DNA of 64,000 bases from positions 43,198-107,197 of IMG/VR virus record IMGVR_UViG_3300041955_000884; one strand, given 5' to 3'. Each line of letters begins with the position of its first letter. The stretch's first letter is position 1. The notes under the pieces are model-generated. The model was not told the origin of the DNA, did no database searches, and saw only the letters and a list, made by a program, of their open reading frames with translations. Source of the stretch: a virus. Shown one piece after another: positions 17,555 to 24,661 of this stretch. Made by a program: the position numbers and the translations under genes.

Positions 17555-17885
17555 GGTCGTTCTCGCGAACCATGCGGCCGAAATCCTCCGGGTTCACCTT
17601 GGCGAAGCGGCGCATGGCCTGGAGGCCCGCTTCACGCTCGCCAGCGAAAAATCCGTTCTCGTAGTCGGAACCCGACATAGCCACCCGTTGTTCGAAGACA
17701 TGCAGCCGCTGAAGAAAGCCCCAAAGCCATTCACGTCCTCCGGGGGTCCCGAGAAGCGCCTCTTCAACCTGGCGCAGCCGGTCCTCACGAAGGCTGGCTT
17801 CCGCTTTCCGCTTCCGCTCGCCCTCAGGATCGGCGTGGTCGTAATCGCCGGGTTCGGGAGCGCTTGGCAGCGTTGGCTCGGCCAT
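17547..17885 (-). CDS. Bbp19-like domain protein
   Basis: 112 residues from ATG 17885. The core ALLGTPGGREWLWGFLQRLHV then DYENGFFAGEREAGLQAMRR and a terminal DFGRMVRENDRD is the Bbp19-like phage domain found beside portal, scaffold and capsid genes. Role unknown. The first gene of the capsid transcription unit; it overlaps the scaffold start by 8 bases. A Glu/Arg-rich helix spans residues 20-45. Confidence 0.78.
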   Translation of the reverse strand: MAEPTLPSAPEPGDYDHADPEGERKRKAEASLREDRLRQVEEALLGTPGGREWLWGFLQRLHVFEQRVAMSGSDYENGFFAGEREAGLQAMRRFAKVNPEDFGRMVRENDRD

Positions 17886-17957
17886 GGCTGGTAAAAATGT
17901 CCGGCAAATGCCGCAAGAACAAGGATAACCGCGAGTTTCTTGCATTTCTTCGCCCAC

Positions 17958-17986
17958 TTGCGCACGACGGATGAACGCGGCATACT
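17958..17986 (+). promoter_or_regulatory. Promoter of the plus-strand accessory operon (leaderless)
   Basis: TTGCGC (17958-17963), 17-base spacer, CATACT (17981-17986), six bases before ATG 17993. Same layout and similar -10 surroundings (ATACTGCGC) as the HNH promoter at 34097. The start codon would be at the mRNA 5' end. Confidence 0.6.
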
Positions 17987-17992
17987 GCGCGC

Positions 17993-18181
17993 ATGAGTTC
18001 AACCGCATCTCTCGTGTCGAATCGGCTGACGGTGTGCGTGAGCAGCCGACACCGCGAGTTCATCCTGGCCGGAGTTCAGCGCTATCGGCTGAACACGTCG
18101 GAGTACGTCCGGCGGCTACTCGACATCGTCATGGACGAGGTGGAGCGGAACCATGGGCATCTGCCGCAGGTGCCGCGGTGA
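17993..18181 (+). CDS. Small ribbon-helix-helix-like DNA-binding protein
   Basis: 62 residues. RLTVCVSSRHREFILAGVQR then LNTSEYVRRLLDIVMDE fits a ribbon-helix-helix domain: a short strand followed by two helices. First gene of a roughly 11-kb plus-strand operon with its own near-perfect promoter and no ribosome site. It may autoregulate the operon or the divergent capsid unit. Overlaps the next GTG by GTGA. Confidence 0.6.
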   Translation: MSSTASLVSNRLTVCVSSRHREFILAGVQRYRLNTSEYVRRLLDIVMDEVERNHGHLPQVPR

Positions 18182-18675
18182 GCGAGCCGACGGATATGGA
18201 ATTTCGGGCGAGCGGCTACACTGCCGCTGCGAGGCAGTTCCCGCTTTCCGACGCGGCGAAGGAATGGCTGGCGCGCTTTAACGGCGTCGCTGTCGAGCGG
18301 ATGCCAGCGGCATGGCACTACGCACCGAACGAATACATGCGAGCAGAAATGGAATCGCGAGCCGCGGCCCTTGACGAGCGGAATAATCCACGCTATCGGA
18401 CGAGGACAGCACAGAGGATGATGGAAATGCCGCACCTGTTCGCCGGAGAACCGGACGACCGCCAGTCGGAGAGCGCCGAGGCCTCGATGAGCCGTTTCCG
18501 ACCGCGCTACCGCAAACTGACTGACGCGGAAGTCGTGCTCCACGATGAGCTGAAGACGAAGGCGACCGAGCTCGAGGCGCTGTTCGACAAGGTCGCGCCG
18601 GGGCGCTATCGCTCGTTGGCCTACACGGCCCTGGAAGAAGCGATCATGTGGGCCGTGAAGCAGTTGACGGCCTGA
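18178..18675 (+). CDS. Acb2/Tad1-like cyclic-nucleotide sponge (anti-CBASS candidate)
   Basis: 165 residues from GTG 18178. The C-terminal 60 residues read YRKLTDAEVVLHDELKTKA, then LEALFDKV, then RYRSLAYTALEEAIMWAVKQ. This is the helical-hairpin pattern of the Acb2/Tad1 domain (long called DUF7681), whose members bind CBASS or Thoeris signalling nucleotides. The N-terminal 100 residues (SDAAKEWLARFNGVAVER and others) form an extra helical region of unknown role. Expressed as the second gene of the operon, as expected for an early counter-defence gene. Ligand cannot be read from sequence. Confidence 0.62.
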   Translation: MSEPTDMEFRASGYTAAARQFPLSDAAKEWLARFNGVAVERMPAAWHYAPNEYMRAEMESRAAALDERNNPRYRTRTAQRMMEMPHLFAGEPDDRQSESAEASMSRFRPRYRKLTDAEVVLHDELKTKATELEALFDKVAPGRYRSLAYTALEEAIMWAVKQLTA

Positions 18676-18941
18676 TGAGCGATGACTCAGACTACACCGA
18701 CGCCGACCGCAAGCGCGACAATGCCATCGCGGAGAAGGCCTTCGACGCCGCCATCGACGGCGCCGAGGACGAAATCGGCGTCATCTACGCGCTGTTCCAC
18801 TGCTGCCTGGCAGCGCTGACGGAGTGCGAGTGGCCGCTGGACCAGTTGATGCGGGATATCGTGTACCATGCGGATGTCGCCGAGGAGGACCGGGAGGAGC
18901 AAGCGGCGCCGGTCAGCCACCACGAACCGGGGCACGCGTGA
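18675..18941 (+). CDS. Small acidic hypothetical protein
   Basis: 88 residues from ATG 18675 (TGATG overlap). Strongly acidic and helical, with ALFHCCLAALTECEWPLDQL and IVYHADVAEEDREE. No family recognised. Its place after the Acb2-like gene and its acidity would suit a DNA-mimic or inhibitor, but this is only a guess. Confidence 0.55.
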   Translation: MSDDSDYTDADRKRDNAIAEKAFDAAIDGAEDEIGVIYALFHCCLAALTECEWPLDQLMRDIVYHADVAEEDREEQAAPVSHHEPGHA

Positions 18942-19306
18942 TGGGCGATCTCCTCTTGAAGGCCATCGCGGCGTGGAACGACGAATACTTTCGCTGGGAT
19001 TGGGAGTTCAACCAAGGTCGTTCCACATCTGTAGCGATGCGTTTCGATCGACGGGGGAATTATCTCCCCGTGCGTGTCGAGCCTCTGCCGGTTGCGGAAA
19101 ATCAGGACGAAGACGATGCCTTTGCGATCTTCCGCGATGCCAAGGCCGCACGCGCGTTCTTGGCGGCTCTTCGGGAGCCGACTCAGGCGATGCTCGATTC
19201 CTGCTATGGCGTCACGCGCGCGCCGGACGGCAGCGTCGCCGAACTTCTTCCCGAGGCGCTGGTCGCGCAGATATGGCGCGCGATGATTGACAAGGCGCTG
19301 GAATGA
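18941..19306 (+). CDS. Hypothetical protein with REPTQAML...WRAMIDKALE motif
   Basis: 121 residues from ATG 18941 (TGATG overlap). The C-terminus LREPTQAMLDSCYG ... IWRAMIDKALE is a short module common in alphaproteobacterial phages and recurs at 60193-60459. The N-terminus WNDEYFRWDWEFNQGRSTS is not recognised. Function unknown. Confidence 0.6.
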   Translation: MGDLLLKAIAAWNDEYFRWDWEFNQGRSTSVAMRFDRRGNYLPVRVEPLPVAENQDEDDAFAIFRDAKAARAFLAALREPTQAMLDSCYGVTRAPDGSVAELLPEALVAQIWRAMIDKALE

Positions 19307-19344
19307 ACGCCGCCTGAAAAACCAACAAATCCAAGGAGATCCCA

Positions 19345-19581
19345 GTGAAACTGCAATCGGTTAAGGACGTCGCCGAGGTGAAGCTCGAAGGCATCGGGAT
19401 CACCGCGATGTACGAGGACAATACCCTCAAGGAGCTTCGGCTCCGCGATGCGAAGGGTGTCTTCATCATCATCAAGCCTGGCGAGAGCTACAGCCAATGC
19501 CTTCGGGTATTCGTCCCGCAGCCGCCGGAGAAGCTCGCCGACGCGCCCGCGGCAGCCATCCCAGACGAGATGCCGTTCTGA
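19345..19581 (+). CDS. Small conserved hypothetical protein
   Basis: 78 residues from GTG 19345, preceded by a clear AAGGAGAT ribosome site. KLEGIGITAMYEDNTLKEL, then FIIIKPGESYSQCLRVFV, suggests a small beta-rich fold. Phage replication-region proteins of this shape are common, but no function is assigned. Confidence 0.6.
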   Translation: MKLQSVKDVAEVKLEGIGITAMYEDNTLKELRLRDAKGVFIIIKPGESYSQCLRVFVPQPPEKLADAPAAAIPDEMPF

Positions 19582-20483
19582 TGAGCGCCGCCCTCAGAAC
19601 CGGGAACGGGAAGGGAACCCAGCCAATGGCCCCAGCGCAGTTGAAGGCCGTCCCGACCGCCGCAAAGCCGCCGGCTGGTGGCATGATAACGGCCGTGGAA
19701 CTCATCACGCCGGCCCAAGCCGCCGAGTTCCTGAAACTCAACCGCACCAACCGGCCACTGCGGCAGTCGTGGATTCGCGCCCTCGCCGACATCATCGCCC
19801 GCGGTGAATGGAGGGTGACGCACCAGGGCGTGGCCATCACCAAGGAGAACGAACTCCTGGACGGCCAGCACAGGCTTAACGCGATCGTCCTCTGCGGCGT
19901 CTCGGTCGAGATGAACGTGTCCTACGACTGCGACCCAGCGACCTTCCAGGTCATCGATTCGGGCATCAAGCGGACGAGCGCGGATCACCTGCGCGTTTCG
20001 CCGATGACGGCTGCCGTCGCACGTCTGCTGTGGCGGCTGCCGGCGCCGCGGCTTGGCCGGAGCGCGACATCCCAGCAGTTGGCAGAAGTCCTGACATGGG
20101 CGCAGCCGCTCGTCATCGAGCTGCAGGAGATCGCCAGGACAAAGACGACGCGCACGGGGGCGAACGTCCAAATGCCTTTGGCTGTGCACCTCATGGCTGG
20201 CCGCCGGGAGGTCGTCCCGAAGTTCGCTGCCTTCGTGGCGATGGACAAGGACAACATGCCGCCGAGCATCTGGTCCCTGGTCCAGCAGATGACGGACAAG
20301 AAGGCGTCGGCGTCGCGGGACCAATGGGACTTCGCTTGCCGGGTATGGCGAGCGTTCGACCCCACGAACTGGGACCAGAAGCGCGTCATCCTGAAGTCCA
20401 CCGACGTGGCGCTGGACGAGATGAACCGCGTCGTCGAGGCCTATAAGCGGGCGGTGGCGAGCGGGAAGGCGGTGAGGGCGTGA
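19581..20483 (+). CDS. ParB/DGQHR-domain protein
   Basis: 300 residues from ATG 19581. VTHQGVAITKENELLDGQHR followed by LNAIVLCGVSVEM carries the DGQHR motif seen in phage ParB-like and DndB-like proteins; YDCDPATFQVIDSGIKRT follows. The C-terminal 200 residues are helical. Such proteins are often fused to or beside DNA-modification genes. Exact role unknown. Confidence 0.65.
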   Translation: MSAALRTGNGKGTQPMAPAQLKAVPTAAKPPAGGMITAVELITPAQAAEFLKLNRTNRPLRQSWIRALADIIARGEWRVTHQGVAITKENELLDGQHRLNAIVLCGVSVEMNVSYDCDPATFQVIDSGIKRTSADHLRVSPMTAAVARLLWRLPAPRLGRSATSQQLAEVLTWAQPLVIELQEIARTKTTRTGANVQMPLAVHLMAGRREVVPKFAAFVAMDKDNMPPSIWSLVQQMTDKKASASRDQWDFACRVWRAFDPTNWDQKRVILKSTDVALDEMNRVVEAYKRAVASGKAVRA

Positions 20484-20755
20484 GCATGGAAGCAGTTTCG
20501 CCGAACGTCGTCATCCTGACGCGACAGGAACTTCGCGAGATTGAGGACGCGGCGTTTAAGCGTGGTGTCGAGCGCGGTATATTCGAGGCGGCAACGCCTC
20601 ACGTCCGCGTCGCCGGCAACTGCGCGAACTGGAGCAATGGCCTCTGCGAGGCCTGTGGCGTTGCCTGGCAATCGTACGAAGTGGCTGCCGACTTCCGTTG
20701 CACCCGGTTCTTGCCGCGTCCGGCGGTGGCGAGCGGGAAGGCGGGGAGGGCGTGA
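20480..20755 (+). CDS. Cys-containing hypothetical protein
   Basis: 91 residues from GTG 20480 (GTGA overlap). The helical N-terminus VILTRQELREIEDAAFKRG leads to CANWSNGLCEACG, a possible one-metal site with C-x7-C-x2-C spacing. The C-terminus repeats the ASGKAGRA ending of the preceding protein (ASGKAVRA), a small local duplication. Function unknown. Confidence 0.55.
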   Translation: MSMEAVSPNVVILTRQELREIEDAAFKRGVERGIFEAATPHVRVAGNCANWSNGLCEACGVAWQSYEVAADFRCTRFLPRPAVASGKAGRA

Positions 20756-21045
20756 TGGGCGAAGGACTGAAGCGCGCTCGGGCAGCGGCTCGAGCGAGCC
20801 GGAAGGGGCCGAAGCTAACCGCGCCAGAGGACATAGCGGCGCACTTCGGAGCACAAGCTCCGGTCGGCACGCCGTGCCGATACTATCCGGTCCGTCCATG
20901 CCGGGGCGACAACTTCGTCGAAACGCGTATCCGCTCCGCGCCGTGGATCCTGGGGGATGGTTGCGTCGTCGTCGCGGTCGAGGGCTTGACCGGCGGCAAG
21001 AGCATCGAGCACGTCGTTCTTCTGCCGCCGAAGGCGACCACCTGA
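20755..21045 (+). CDS. Hypothetical protein
   Basis: 96 residues from ATG 20755 (TGATG overlap). Basic N-terminus (KRARAAARASRKGPK), then a beta-rich region with TPCRYYPVRPCRGDNFVETR and IRSAPWILGDGCVVVAVEG. KOW/SH3-like small folds have this look. Not recognised. Confidence 0.5.
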   Translation: MGEGLKRARAAARASRKGPKLTAPEDIAAHFGAQAPVGTPCRYYPVRPCRGDNFVETRIRSAPWILGDGCVVVAVEGLTGGKSIEHVVLLPPKATT

Positions 21046-21590
21046 TGGCCGCAAAAGTCCGCCCCGTCCGTGCCGCGACGCCGCCGCCTGGGAACCTCAT
21101 CAGGACCGGCGCCGGCGACACGGGCTACAAGTTCATGGCTGGCTCCATGGGGGCGGCGGCGACAATCGAGGTGCCCCCGACCAAGTTCGAGGCCGCACCG
21201 GAACTGACAGCGGAGCAGATTGCGGAGCGCGAGCGGGCAGCGGGGATTGAGCCGGAAGGCGTGCCGCCGGCGGCAGGCTACGCTCCGCTAGGAAGACCTA
21301 TCGAGGGTCCAGCCAACTGGAACGCTCTCCAGCCGGGGCCAGTCCAGTTTGTCTCATCGCCGCGGCGCGAGGCTGTCACCGACCTTTCCGGCCTGCCGCA
21401 ACGGTTCACCCTCGATGTGGAGTGCAAGGAGAACGGCTGGTGGGTTGTGCGCTCCCCGGCGCTCCATGCCGGCATTTTCGTCGCGCGTGAGGACATCTGC
21501 GATGCCCTCGCTGAAGCTCCCGGAATAATCGCCGAAATTCTGCGCCTGGACGGCGAGCAGCCGGCGAAGCGGCGGAGGGCGAAGAAATGA
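21045..21590 (+). CDS. Protein with C-terminal HicB-like domain
   Basis: 181 residues from ATG 21045. The N-terminal 110 residues are low-complexity and Pro/Ala-rich. Residues 120-170 (RFTLDVECKENGWWVVRSPA then GIFVAREDICDALAEAPGII) resemble a HicB-type antitoxin fold. No HicA partner is adjacent, so a toxin-antitoxin role is not supported; the domain may be a general RNase H-like fold. Confidence 0.5.
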   Translation: MAAKVRPVRAATPPPGNLIRTGAGDTGYKFMAGSMGAAATIEVPPTKFEAAPELTAEQIAERERAAGIEPEGVPPAAGYAPLGRPIEGPANWNALQPGPVQFVSSPRREAVTDLSGLPQRFTLDVECKENGWWVVRSPALHAGIFVAREDICDALAEAPGIIAEILRLDGEQPAKRRRAKK

Positions 21591-21766
21591 TCGCGGCGGG
21601 TGTTCTCTTGACGAGCCTCGCCACTGCGTGCCTGACCAACTGCGCCTGGGGCGCGATCATGGCGGCAGAACGTAAGTCCGAGGGCCTCGCTTGGTTCGCT
21701 GGTGTCAGCGCAGTCGCGGCGGCTGCTTTGGCCATCGGAGCCGCCACTACGCTGGGGCACGCATGA
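21587..21766 (+). CDS. Small membrane protein, two transmembrane segments
   Basis: 59 residues, below common gene-calling cut-offs. It is overlapped by ATGA at both ends. The hydrophobic segments MIAAGVLLTSLATACLTNCA and FAGVSAVAAAALAIGAATT are separated by a polar loop (MAAERKSEG). Could be a membrane anchor for the neighbouring sulfotransferase or an unrelated phage membrane peptide. Confidence 0.6.
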   Translation: MIAAGVLLTSLATACLTNCAWGAIMAAERKSEGLAWFAGVSAVAAAALAIGAATTLGHA

Positions 21767-22539
21767 GCGGCCACGTCATCCTCATCCTCGGCTGCCACAG
21801 ATCGGGCACCAGCTTAGTGGCGCGTTCGATGCGCTGCCTTGGAGGCGACTATGGACGGCGTGCGCTGTGGGCGGCGCCGGATAATCCGGTCGGCTTTTTT
21901 GAAGATCAGGGCGTCCTTAACTTGGACGAGCAAATGCTGCTGGCGCTCGGCTCGCGGTGGGATGACCCAGCGCCGCTGCGTGCCGACTTCGAGAAGACAT
22001 GGCCGTTCCGGTACGCCTTTTTCCCGGACGGCTTGGCGCTTCTGCGGTCGCGGCTCGTCGGCTGCCCGATATTTGTTCTGAAGGAGCCGAGGCTGTGCCG
22101 GCTGCTGCCGTTCTGGCGCGGCGTCCTGGCCGAAGTCGGCTGCCGCGTGTCCGTCGTCCACGTCGTCCGGCATCCCATGGCCGTGATGTCCTCCCTCATG
22201 AGGCGGAACGGCATGCCGCCTGGGAAGGCTTTTATGCTTTGGCTGGCGTACACGAACGAAGCGCGCGCCAACGTCGATCCGGCGTGGGCCTCGGTTTCCG
22301 TCCTCTACGACTACATGGTGCTTTTCCCCAGGTCCATCGTCGAGGACATCGGTGCTGCGCTGGGGCTTGAACCGGACCCGGCAGAGACCAAGCGCTTCGC
22401 CACTGAGTTCGTGGACGATGCGCTGTGGCATGAGGACGCTGACGATGACGACAACCTGCCGCTGGAGGTGCGCGTCGTGTGGGAAAAAGAGCGTGCTGCG
22501 GCCATGCGACCTCTATGCAATAATCCGCAGGCGTGCTAA
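21763..22539 (+). CDS. Sulfotransferase family protein
   Basis: 258 residues from ATG 21763. The N-terminus VILILGCHRSGTSLVARSM is the PAPS 5'-phosphosulfate loop, and SVVHVVRHPMAVMSSLMRR is the 3'-phosphate site. DNPVGFFEDQGVLNLDEQML is typical of bacterial sugar or nodulation sulfotransferases. With the glycosyltransferase, methyltransferases and aminotransferase that follow, it probably sulfates a glycan made or modified by this operon. Acceptor unknown. Confidence 0.8.
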   Translation: MSGHVILILGCHRSGTSLVARSMRCLGGDYGRRALWAAPDNPVGFFEDQGVLNLDEQMLLALGSRWDDPAPLRADFEKTWPFRYAFFPDGLALLRSRLVGCPIFVLKEPRLCRLLPFWRGVLAEVGCRVSVVHVVRHPMAVMSSLMRRNGMPPGKAFMLWLAYTNEARANVDPAWASVSVLYDYMVLFPRSIVEDIGAALGLEPDPAETKRFATEFVDDALWHEDADDDDNLPLEVRVVWEKERAAAMRPLCNNPQAC

Positions 22540-22578
22540 GGGGCGCTGAACCTCAACCCAGCATCGGAAGGCCACGGC

Positions 22579-23019
22579 ATGGGCCACATGACGCCGAAAA
22601 AGAGAGCGGCTCCAGAAACTGCGCACGTGAAGTGCGCAGCTCCAGATGGAGCAGCGGAAACACCACAGGTCGCCACACAAGGAGCGCCGCGCGCTCTCGA
22701 GGAATTCGCTGCGTTCTTTCTCGGCCAAGTGCGGGCCGTCGTCGAATCGGAAAAGCGTGCTGTCAATGCCGAGGCCGAGCTCAACGCGCTGCGCTTGGCA
22801 ATCCGCCATGAACATGACCGCGACTCGGCGGAGGCGTCGGCTGAAGCGACGAGGGCCGCCGACAGCGAATCACGCTGGACGCGCGAGAACAACGCCGTTC
22901 GCCGCGAAATCGACCGTTGGCGCTCCGGCGCGATCACAGCGCAAGAGGCCGTCGAGAAAATCGCCGGCTTTCTCAACGTGCAGGCGACGGTGCCGACGGC
23001 AGCGAGCGCCAAGCAATGA
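22579..23019 (+). CDS. Coiled-coil hypothetical protein
   Basis: 146 residues. Residues 40-110 are a charged coiled coil (VRAVVESEKRAVNAEAELNA). The C-terminus AITAQEAVEKIAGFLNVQA is helical. The stop overlaps the next ATG. Not recognised. Confidence 0.55.
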   Translation: MGHMTPKKRAAPETAHVKCAAPDGAAETPQVATQGAPRALEEFAAFFLGQVRAVVESEKRAVNAEAELNALRLAIRHEHDRDSAEASAEATRAADSESRWTRENNAVRREIDRWRSGAITAQEAVEKIAGFLNVQATVPTAASAKQ

Positions 23020-23219
23020 GCGGTGTCCTCAACGGGCTGCGCTTCGCCACGCCCGACAACGCGGTCGCGCTGAGCGTAGACCGCCTGCTGGATGAGCCCG
23101 GTTACCTGCAGTTCAGCCTGTCCGCCGCCTGCGGTATCTGTACAATGGGTATTGATCTTGATGTAGAGGAGGCTCGGCAGCTTCGCGACCTCCTGACTGC
23201 GTTCATCCAGGCGCCATGA
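23016..23219 (+). CDS. Small hypothetical protein
   Basis: 67 residues from ATG 23016 in an ATGA overlap. LQFSLSAACGICTMGIDLDV then EEARQLRDLLTAFIQ suggests a strand-strand-helix fold with a CxxC that may not be metal-binding. Not recognised. Confidence 0.55.
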   Translation: MSGVLNGLRFATPDNAVALSVDRLLDEPGYLQFSLSAACGICTMGIDLDVEEARQLRDLLTAFIQAP

Positions 23220-24154
23220 ATCTCGAGGTCCGAGTCGCGATGAGCGCGACGCCGAGCTTCGTCAACCGCACGCGGCTGCTGGCGGCGTCGGTACGGGAGT
23301 TCTACCCAGATGCGCTCGTGCGGGCGTTCGTGGGCGCGCGCGCGGAGCGTCCTGCCGAAAAGCTGATGCTTGAGCTTGATGGCGATGACATCCAGGTAGA
23401 GTGGGTCGGCGGCCAGCGATTCGATGCCTGGAGGGGGACGAGGAACGAATACGTCGGCACGATGGCGGCGCGTTACGAACCGATGTTCGAGGCCGACTAC
23501 GTCCTGATGCTGGATGCAGATGTAATCTGCCTCAAGCCATTCGATGAGCTGCTCGACGCGAAGGCGCTGTCCGGCGTCCAGGCTCACATCCCGCCGTTCT
23601 CCAACGATGTCTGGGAGCGGCTTCTCGTGGAAAGCGGGTTGCGGCCATTCTGGGCCAAGGAGCATCAGCACACGGGTTGGCAGGCAATGTTTACCGACCC
23701 GGCGATGCGCTTCGGTCCGCCTTACGCAAACACTGGCGTCTTGTTCGGCCCCGCGACGCTGTTTGAGCGCCTGTGGCCAGCCTACGACGCGGCCCTGACG
23801 CGGCTGCGGTCCCAGATGGACACCTACTTCTTCGAGCAGATTGCGCTCACGCTGGCGGCTGCCGAGGCCGGTGTTCCCCTCAACATCGTCCCGCTCCGCT
23901 ACAATTTCCCGAACCAAGCCGAGTTCGACCGGCTCCATCCCGAGGAATTGGCCGACTGCCGGTTCCTGCACTACCTGCGGACGGATACGGTGGACCGGGA
24001 GTGGGATTTCGAGAGCAGGGCGGCGATGGCGCGGCTCGTGGCGCGGCCAGGGCTGACGGGAAGCAACCTTTTGCTCCAGCGGCGCGTCGGGGAGCTGCTG
24101 GGCCGGGTCTGGCCAGCCGATGGATACACGGCGGAGGACGCGCCTTATGCCTAG
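23216..24154 (+). CDS. Glycosyltransferase (GT-A fold, family 8-like)
   Basis: 312 residues. YVLMLDADVICLKPFDEL holds the DxD-type metal/nucleotide-sugar site, and FGPPYANTGVLFGPATLFE is the acceptor-region motif of GT-A enzymes such as GT8. The N-terminus LEVRVAMSATPSFVNRTRLL is a Rossmann-like start. It probably transfers a hexose or modified sugar to a phage or cell-surface acceptor. Overlaps the preceding gene by ATGA. Confidence 0.75.
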   Translation: MNLEVRVAMSATPSFVNRTRLLAASVREFYPDALVRAFVGARAERPAEKLMLELDGDDIQVEWVGGQRFDAWRGTRNEYVGTMAARYEPMFEADYVLMLDADVICLKPFDELLDAKALSGVQAHIPPFSNDVWERLLVESGLRPFWAKEHQHTGWQAMFTDPAMRFGPPYANTGVLFGPATLFERLWPAYDAALTRLRSQMDTYFFEQIALTLAAAEAGVPLNIVPLRYNFPNQAEFDRLHPEELADCRFLHYLRTDTVDREWDFESRAAMARLVARPGLTGSNLLLQRRVGELLGRVWPADGYTAEDAPYA

Positions 24155-24224
24155 CAACACGGTGGCGCCGGTCCAGCGCGATGTGTTGGCGCCGGCTATC
24201 GCCAGGGCGGCCTGCCGTGGCTGA
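24147..24224 (+). CDS. Possible 25-residue peptide
   Basis: ATG 24147 overlaps the glycosyltransferase stop and its own stop overlaps the next GTG. The short frame bridges the two genes, as in translational coupling. Composition is unremarkable (MPSNTVAPVQRDVLAPAIA...). It may be only a coupling reading frame. Confidence 0.3.
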   Translation: MPSNTVAPVQRDVLAPAIARAACRG

Positions 24225-24429
24225 GGCGCCGTTCAGCCTCCCGACGTGGGAAGCCGTGGACAGCAAGCGAGCGGCCGGCGAGAAGCTGTCGCTTCTGGAG
24301 CAGTTCATCTACGGCAACGAGCCGGCCGGCACGCGCGAGAGCGTTGACGAGTGGCGCGAATCGTTGCGGCTTCTCTTAGAGTGGAACGCCGCAGGGCATC
24401 TGGCGAAGGTCATGCATCGCGATGCCTGA
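24217..24429 (+). CDS. Small hypothetical protein
   Basis: 70 residues from GTG 24217. PFSLPTWEAVDSKRAAGEKL then SVDEWRESLRLLLEWNAAG suggests a helical acceptor-like or regulatory peptide. Overlapped at both ends by neighbouring genes. Not recognised. Confidence 0.5.
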   Translation: MAEAPFSLPTWEAVDSKRAAGEKLSLLEQFIYGNEPAGTRESVDEWRESLRLLLEWNAAGHLAKVMHRDA

Positions 24430-24661
24430 CGTCCCGTTCTGTCGCGACTGTCGGCACGTCCGAGTACGCGGTTTCTCCCACAAGGACTGGTGCTTTGCAA
24501 AATGCGCCGTCGCGCCGCTGGATCCACCAGCAATCGATATTGTGAGCGGAGAGGTAACGGCGCCACTGCTCCGATATTGCGACTTCGCGAGAAGCGATGT
24601 CGACTCGTGCGGGCCGACTGGCCGCTTTTTCGAACCGCGCCAGAAGCCGGCCGATGCCTGA
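24422..24661 (+). CDS. Cysteine-rich small protein
   Basis: 79 residues from ATG 24422. FCRDCRHV, WCFAKCAVAP, LLRYCDFARS and SCGPTGRFFEP provide six cysteines in the spacing of a conserved phage zinc-binding family. Function unknown; probably a structural zinc site. Confidence 0.6.
   Translation: MPDVPFCRDCRHVRVRGFSHKDWCFAKCAVAPLDPPAIDIVSGEVTAPLLRYCDFARSDVDSCGPTGRFFEPRQKPADA

Noticed and set aside
21045-21590. HicAB toxin-antitoxin system
   Set aside because: Only the HicB-like domain is seen; the neighbouring genes are not HicA-like.
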